Positions 59,771 to 64,000 of a DNA stretch of 64,000 bases are shown in pieces. The notes below the pieces were generated by a model. The model was not told the origin of the DNA. It saw only the letters and a list, made by a program, of their open reading frames with translations, and did not search any database. Each line of letters starts with the position of its first letter. The stretch's first letter is position 1. The translations under genes and the position numbers were made by a program. The stretch comes from Rhodospirillaceae bacterium. GTDB taxonomy: Bacteria; Pseudomonadota; Alphaproteobacteria; Bin65. The stretch lies in the NCBI GenBank assembly GCA_028819475.1, contig JAPPLJ010000005.1, positions 1 to 64,000 on the forward strand. Direction: 5' to 3'.

Positions 59771-61672
59771 ATGACCCAGCCCTACGCCGACATTCACAAG
59801 CGCTCCCTGGAGGATCCGGAGGGCTTCTGGGGCGAGGCTGCCGCGGGGCTGCACTGGCACAAGCCCTGGGACCGGGTGCTCGACAGCAGCAATCCGCCCT
59901 TCTACCGCTGGTTCGCCGGGGCCGAATGCAACACCTGCTACAACGCCGTGGACCGCCATGTCGAAGGCGGCCGGGCCGATCAGCTCGCCCTGATCTACGA
60001 CAGCCCGATCACCGGAGCGCAGCGCAAATACACCTATCGCGAGCTGCGCGACGCGGTGGCGGCCTTCGCCGGCGTTCTGAAGGCGCGCGGTATCGGCCGG
60101 GGCGACCGGGTCATCGTCTACATGCCGATGATCCCGGAAGCGGCCATCGCCATGCTCGCCATCGCCCGGCTCGGCGCCATCCACTCGGTCGTCTTCGGCG
60201 GGTTTGCCGCCAACGAACTGGCCGTGCGCATCGAAGACGCCGGGCCGAAGGCGATCGTCTCGGCCTCCTGCGGCATCGAGCCGGGGCGCGTCGTGGCCTA
60301 CAAGCCGCTGCTCGACGAGGCGATCGAACTGTCCAGCCACAAGCCGGACTTCTGCATCGTCTACCAGCGCGAACAAGTTACGGCGGGCCTCGTGCCCGGC
60401 CGCGACGAGGACTGGGAAGAGGCGGTCGCCGGCGCAACGCCGGCCGATTGCGTGCCGGTCGCGGCGACCGACCCGCTCTACATCCTCTACACCTCGGGCA
60501 CGACCGGCCAGCCCAAGGGCGTGATCCGGGACAATGGCGGCCACATGGTCGCGCTGCACTGGTCGATGAAGAACATCTACGGCGTCGAGCCCGGCGAGGC
60601 CTACTGGGCGGCTTCGGACGTCGGCTGGGTCGTCGGCCACTCCTACATCGTCTACGCCCCGCTGCTGCACGGCAACACGACCGTCCTGTTCGAGGGCAAG
60701 CCGGTCGGCACGCCGGACGCCGGCGTGTTCTGGCGGGTGATTTCCGAGCATGACGTGAAGGTCCTGTTCACCGCGCCGACCGCCTTCCGGGCGATCAAGC
60801 AGCAGGACCCGAACGGCGACCTGATCGGGAACTACGACCTGAGCGGCATGCGCTACCTGTTCCTCGCCGGCGAGCGCGCCGACCCGGACACGATCCAGTG
60901 GGCGGCGCGGCAGCTCAACGTCCCGGTGATCGACCACTGGTGGCAGACCGAGACCGGCTGGTCGATCTGCGCCAACCCGGCGGGCATCGAAATGCTGCCG
61001 GTCAAGCTCGGCTCGCCGACCCTGCCGATGCCGGGCTGGGACATGCGGGTGCTGGACGAGAACCAGCAGGAAGTGGCGCCGGGCGAGGTCGGCGCGCTGG
61101 TCGCGAAACTGCCGCTGCCGCCGAGCTGCCTGCCCAACCTGTGGAACGCCGAGGCGCGCTTCCTCGAATCCTACCTCGAAGAGTACCCCGGCCACTACAA
61201 GACCGGCGACGCCGGCTTCATCGACGAGGACGGCTATGTCTTCGTGATGACCCGGACCGACGACGTGATCAACGTCGCCGGCCACCGGCTCTCGACCGGC
61301 GGCATGGAGGAGGTCCTGGCCGACCATCCGGACGTCGCCGAATGCGCGGTGATCGGCGTGGCCGACGCCATGAAGGGCCAGATTCCGTTCGGATTTCTCG
61401 TGCTGAATGCCGGCGTGGCGCGCGACGACGGCGAGATCGTCCGGGAAATCGTCGGCATGGTGCGCCAGCGCATCGGGCCGGTGGCGGCGTTCAAGTCGGC
61501 GGTGGTCGTCCCGCGCCTGCCCAAGACGCGCTCCGGCAAGATCCTGCGCGGCACGATGCAGAAGATCGCCGACGACGAGGCCTGGAAGATGCCGGCGACG
61601 ATCGACGACCCGGCGATCCTCGATGAGATCACCGCGGCGCTGCAATCGGCGGGATACGCGAAGGGGGCTTAG
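59771..61672 (+). CDS. prpE: Propionyl-CoA synthetase
   Basis: A 633-residue enzyme that converts propionate to propionyl-CoA. It has the PrpE/Acs N-terminus (DIHKRSLEDPEGFWGEAAAG), P-loop ILYTSGTTGQPKGVIRDNGG, DHWWQTETGWSIC, and the catalytic/acetylatable Lys in PKTRSGKILRGTM. FYRWFAGAECNTCYNAVDRH is typical of PrpE rather than Acs. With the two neighbouring ligases it makes a cluster for activation of short or medium-chain acids. Confidence 0.94.
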   Translation: MTQPYADIHKRSLEDPEGFWGEAAAGLHWHKPWDRVLDSSNPPFYRWFAGAECNTCYNAVDRHVEGGRADQLALIYDSPITGAQRKYTYRELRDAVAAFAGVLKARGIGRGDRVIVYMPMIPEAAIAMLAIARLGAIHSVVFGGFAANELAVRIEDAGPKAIVSASCGIEPGRVVAYKPLLDEAIELSSHKPDFCIVYQREQVTAGLVPGRDEDWEEAVAGATPADCVPVAATDPLYILYTSGTTGQPKGVIRDNGGHMVALHWSMKNIYGVEPGEAYWAASDVGWVVGHSYIVYAPLLHGNTTVLFEGKPVGTPDAGVFWRVISEHDVKVLFTAPTAFRAIKQQDPNGDLIGNYDLSGMRYLFLAGERADPDTIQWAARQLNVPVIDHWWQTETGWSICANPAGIEMLPVKLGSPTLPMPGWDMRVLDENQQEVAPGEVGALVAKLPLPPSCLPNLWNAEARFLESYLEEYPGHYKTGDAGFIDEDGYVFVMTRTDDVINVAGHRLSTGGMEEVLADHPDVAECAVIGVADAMKGQIPFGFLVLNAGVARDDGEIVREIVGMVRQRIGPVAAFKSAVVVPRLPKTRSGKILRGTMQKIADDEAWKMPATIDDPAILDEITAALQSAGYAKGA

Positions 61673-61880
61673 GCCGAGGCTGGCCGGCGGCCCGACAATC
61701 GGACAAGCGGCACGCCCGTCGCGTTTCCCTTTCGGCGTTGCGATACATGGGCTTCAGTATGCAGTTCCAAACGTCGAGCGCGTCCCGATACCTGCTGTAA
61801 TGTCGATTCTTGTTGACTTTCAATTACACCTGTTTTACCTTATACCTATCTTACGTAAATTTTAACATGCGGTAACTGAC

Positions 61881-62522
61881 ATGGCGACACTCAGCTTGGT
61901 TGCCGATCGGGATCAGGCAATTGCCAACATCCTGCGCTATCAGACCGAACTTGCGGATAGACCGCGCGGCGCCGGTTTGCGCAATCTGATGTCGATGGTT
62001 CATGCATGGTACGCCGCCAAGCCGGATGGCGAGCGGTGGTTCTTTGCGCCCTCGAAATTCGTCGGGTATTCGAACAACACGGCAGAAGCCTATTTCTCTG
62101 AACGGAATGAGCGGGACGGCCGGCAGACAGAACGCGTTCTCCAGCAATGGTTCCATACCGTCGAACCCGGCACGCACCGGGCTGACGCCCTGGAAAGCGA
62201 ACTGCGGGCCTTCCTGAGCAGGTACGGGCACTCGGCGCCGCGCAAGGGCGCCAGAATCTGTATCCCTACCGAAATCCTCGGCCGCAGGGCCGATGCCCCG
62301 CAGACGCCGGCCCGGGTCGCCATCGATCCGGCGATCTGCGCCGGCCGCCCGCACATCCGGGGAACCCGGGTCCGGGTCTCCGACATTTTGGAGCTTCTGG
62401 CGTCCGGCGCGGCGGCGGCGGAAATCCTCGACGACTATCCCTATCTCGAAGAAGCGGATCTGAACGCCGCGCTCGCCTATGGGGCGACGGCAACCGACCA
62501 TCGCATCGTGATTGCCGCCTGA
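61881..62522 (+). CDS. DUF433 antitoxin with extra N-terminal domain
   Basis: A 213-residue protein. The C-terminal ~75 residues (RVAIDPAICAGRPHIRGTRV, then ILDDYPYLEEADLNAALAYG) are a complete DUF433 domain. The N-terminal ~135 residues (MVHAWYAAKPDGERWFFAPS, KFVGYSNNTAEAYFSERNER) are an unassigned domain with a W-F-F-A-P-S-K-F-V-G-Y core. Plain DUF433 antitoxins have about 75-85 residues, so the fusion is unusual. The upstream region (61673-61880) is AT-rich near the start. It precedes its toxin by 3 nt. Confidence 0.82.
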   Translation: MATLSLVADRDQAIANILRYQTELADRPRGAGLRNLMSMVHAWYAAKPDGERWFFAPSKFVGYSNNTAEAYFSERNERDGRQTERVLQQWFHTVEPGTHRADALESELRAFLSRYGHSAPRKGARICIPTEILGRRADAPQTPARVAIDPAICAGRPHIRGTRVRVSDILELLASGAAAAEILDDYPYLEEADLNAALAYGATATDHRIVIAA

Positions 62523-62525
62523 TCC

Positions 62526-62852
62526 ATGCGCTTCCTGATCGATGCCCAGTTGCCGCCGGGCCTCGCGCGATGGCTTTCGGATCGGGGGCACGCCTGCGAT
62601 CATGTCAACGAAATCGGTCTCGGTGCGGCCGCGGACGGCGAAATCGAAGCGTGGGCGCGCGCGGCGCAGGCCGTCATCTGGTCCAAGGATGCCGACTTCG
62701 CCGACCGGGCCCGGCGCGAACCGGGTCTGCAAGTGGTCTGGCTGCGCTGGGGGAATACCACCAACGCCGCGCTTCGGGCCCGGCTGGTGCCGCACCTCGA
62801 GGAGATCGAAACTGCCCTGGAGGCAGGGGAGGTTCTTGTAGAGATTCGCTGA
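62526..62852 (+). CDS. DUF5615 PIN-like toxin
   Basis: A 108-residue PIN-like nuclease. MRFLIDAQLPPGLARWLSDR holds the first Asp and the typical Q-L-P-P, HVNEIGLGAAADGEIEAWAR follows, and VIWSKDADFADRAR has the Lys-Asp-x-Asp motif of the family; VVWLRWGNTTNA completes it. The full length is present, unlike the broken relative at 43543. Pairs with the DUF433 fusion upstream. Confidence 0.88.
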   Translation: MRFLIDAQLPPGLARWLSDRGHACDHVNEIGLGAAADGEIEAWARAAQAVIWSKDADFADRARREPGLQVVWLRWGNTTNAALRARLVPHLEEIETALEAGEVLVEIR

Positions 62853-62885
62853 ATGGGCGGAACCGTCCGATCCGGACGCCGGCCC

Positions 62886-63512
62886 CTAAGCCCGCTCGCT
62901 GCCCGGAAGGTCGCTGACCAGCGACGAAATTCCGAAATCGATCGCCGGTTTTGGTTCCGGCGCCGGTTCCGCCTTCTCGTTTTCCTTCTGAACCCGGGCG
63001 CGGCCGATTTCGACGGCGGCGTTGTAGTCGCCGTAGCTGCACAGGCCCAGATCCATCGGATCGCGCCCGCGGATGTTCGAGCTGTTCCAGTGGGAGCGGT
63101 CGCGCACCGCGTTGATCGTGGTCTTGGTCGTCCCCAGCAGCTTGGAAATCTGGGCGTCGGTGAGTTCGGGATGATGCTTGAGCAGCCAGGCGATCCCGTC
63201 CGGCTTGTCCTGGCGCTTGGCGATCGGCGTGTAGCGCGCGCCCCTGGAGCGCTGCACCGGCGTCGGAATATCGGTTTCTTTCAGGACAAGACTGGCCGTG
63301 GGATCGGCCTGGCAGCGGTCGATCTCTTCCTGGGTCAGCTGCTCCGCCTGGATCGGGTCGATCCCGGCCATGCCGGAGACGATATCCTCGTCGGCGATCG
63401 CCTGGACCTCCAGCTCGTGCAGTTCGCAGAATTCGGCAATCTGCCCGAAGGTCAGCGCCGTATTCTCGACCAGCCACACGGCTGTCGCTTTCGGCATCAT
63501 CGGCCGGTTCAT
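62886..63512 (-). CDS. trcR: Cell-cycle transcriptional regulator TrcR (DUF1013)
   Basis: A 208-residue protein of the DUF1013/TrcR family. MPKATAVWLVENTALTFGQI and the HTH (LTDAQISKLLGTTKTTINAV) followed by RSHWNSSNIRGRDPMDLGLC are diagnostic. TrcR is a conserved, usually essential alphaproteobacterial DNA-binding protein linked to RNA polymerase and cell-cycle gene control. Its C-terminus is an acidic/Pro-rich tail. Divergent from the DUF1192 gene. Confidence 0.92.
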   Translation of the reverse strand: MNRPMMPKATAVWLVENTALTFGQIAEFCELHELEVQAIADEDIVSGMAGIDPIQAEQLTQEEIDRCQADPTASLVLKETDIPTPVQRSRGARYTPIAKRQDKPDGIAWLLKHHPELTDAQISKLLGTTKTTINAVRDRSHWNSSNIRGRDPMDLGLCSYGDYNAAVEIGRARVQKENEKAEPAPEPKPAIDFGISSLVSDLPGSERA

Positions 63513-63679
63513 CGCAACCCTCCTGCGGAAAAATGATTCGCGCGCCGGAATTCGGGCGCTCAGGCGGCGCGGGCGTCGTTGCCGTGGTTTTTGGCGGCCC
63601 GGCGAAGGCGTGATATAGGCAACGGGCGCGCCTGCGTCCAGACAGGCGCGGGCCGTGCGAAGCGGAGGGAGGCAGCGTC

Positions 63680-63862
63680 TTGGATACCGACGATCTCGAA
63701 CCCGCCGCGCGGCCGGCCGGCAAGCCGGACATGGACCTGATGTCCATCGACGAACTGAACGACTATATCGCAGGCCTTCAGGCGGAAATCGACCGCGCCC
63801 GCGCCGCCATCGCCGCCAAGCAGGACTACAAGAGCGGCGCGGAAGCGTTTTTCAAGAGCTAG
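63680..63862 (+). CDS. DUF1192 protein
   Basis: A 60-residue protein; MDLMSIDELNDYIAGLQAEI and AAIAAKQDYKSGAEAFFKS are the DUF1192 family signature, a short helical hairpin. It starts at TTG (63680), supported by GGAGG 7 nt upstream and by the family N-terminus. Function unknown; commonly next to trcR. Confidence 0.85.
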   Translation: MDTDDLEPAARPAGKPDMDLMSIDELNDYIAGLQAEIDRARAAIAAKQDYKSGAEAFFKS

Positions 63863-63889
63863 GCGACGCTGCCGCGCCGCCGGCCGCCC

Positions 63890-64000
63890 CCTCCGAAGAG
63901 AATTCCTCCACAAGAATAACCGCGAACGGGATACGACAGAGCAAGCAAAGCGTCCCCTCCCCTTGGGATTCCTCTGCGAAAGGCCATGAGCCGGGCCGCG
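63890..64000. repeat. Dispersed intergenic repeat, copy D (cut by window edge)
   Basis: CCCCTCCCCTTGGGATTCCT and GGATTCCTCTGCGAAAGGCC (near 63954-63987) match, in inverted orientation, the TTTCGCAGAG-AATCC end of copies B and C. A GAATTCCTCCACAAG segment lies upstream. The element continues beyond the window. Confidence 0.5.

Overview
The window is about 64 kb of GC-rich chromosomal DNA from an alphaproteobacterium, most likely a free-living aerobe of the Rhodospirillales or a related order. The call rests on gene content and order: hisZ next to purA, serA next to serC, a petABC (cytochrome bc1) operon, COQ9, a TrcR-type (DUF1013) cell-cycle regulator with DUF1192, DUF6111, a MoxR/DUF58/DUF4159 cluster, and a trp leader peptide that appears leaderless as in Rhizobiales. 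No phage, plasmid, rRNA, tRNA or CRISPR signal was seen. Almost everything is core metabolism, with small islands of toxin-antitoxin (TA) debris and intergenic repeats between the blocks.

Layout. 1-8.4 kb: a catalytically degenerate serine-hydrolase-like protein, purA-hisZ, serA-serC, a glutathione transferase and a coupled exported protein. 8.4-9.9 kb: a TA island with a broken VapBC, an intact VapBC and an orphan antitoxin. 9.9-17.4 kb: MaoC hydratase, Tam methyltransferase, a tandem-hotdog thioesterase, a duplicated and partly decayed LysR/hotdog module, an EamA transporter and ahcY. 17.4-23 kb: trpF, trpC, trpD behind a trpL attenuator, then trpA coupled to an acetoacetyl-CoA synthetase. 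23-31.9 kb: EamA transporter, petABC, hemF, NYN nuclease, CCA-type nucleotidyltransferase, DUF6111, NUDIX and DUF1285. 31.9-38.8 kb: a four-gene MoxR/DUF58/BatA-like membrane operon. 38.8-45.2 kb: sulfatase, sugar epimerase, a truncated antitoxin, an ABC1 kinase, repeat DNA, a broken DUF433/DUF5615 TA pair, rpsU and COQ9. 45.2-54 kb: one run on the minus strand holding purE-purK, two tandem proX copies, proV, proW and a gene with an in-frame UGA. 54-64 kb: coiled-coil protein, another VapBC remnant, DUF465/TIGR02444 genes, three acyl-CoA synthetases, an intact DUF433/DUF5615 TA pair with an extra N-terminal domain, trcR and DUF1192.

The most interesting feature is at 45184-46896. Two halves of one protein in the same frame are separated only by a TGA at 46582-46584, inside a U-G-A-C motif that matches the U-G-S-C motif of a recognised selenoprotein family. 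A 6-bp hairpin with a 6-nt loop lies at the right distance downstream for a bacterial SECIS. It is best read as a selenoprotein gene. Other points of note are a trp attenuator with three consecutive Trp codons, an rpsU gene with no canonical start codon whose family-aligned first codon is ATC, a 1.4-kb tandem duplication that made two proX genes and left a proV'-'purK junction scar, and three TA loci in which the toxin is cut after about 20-24 codons.
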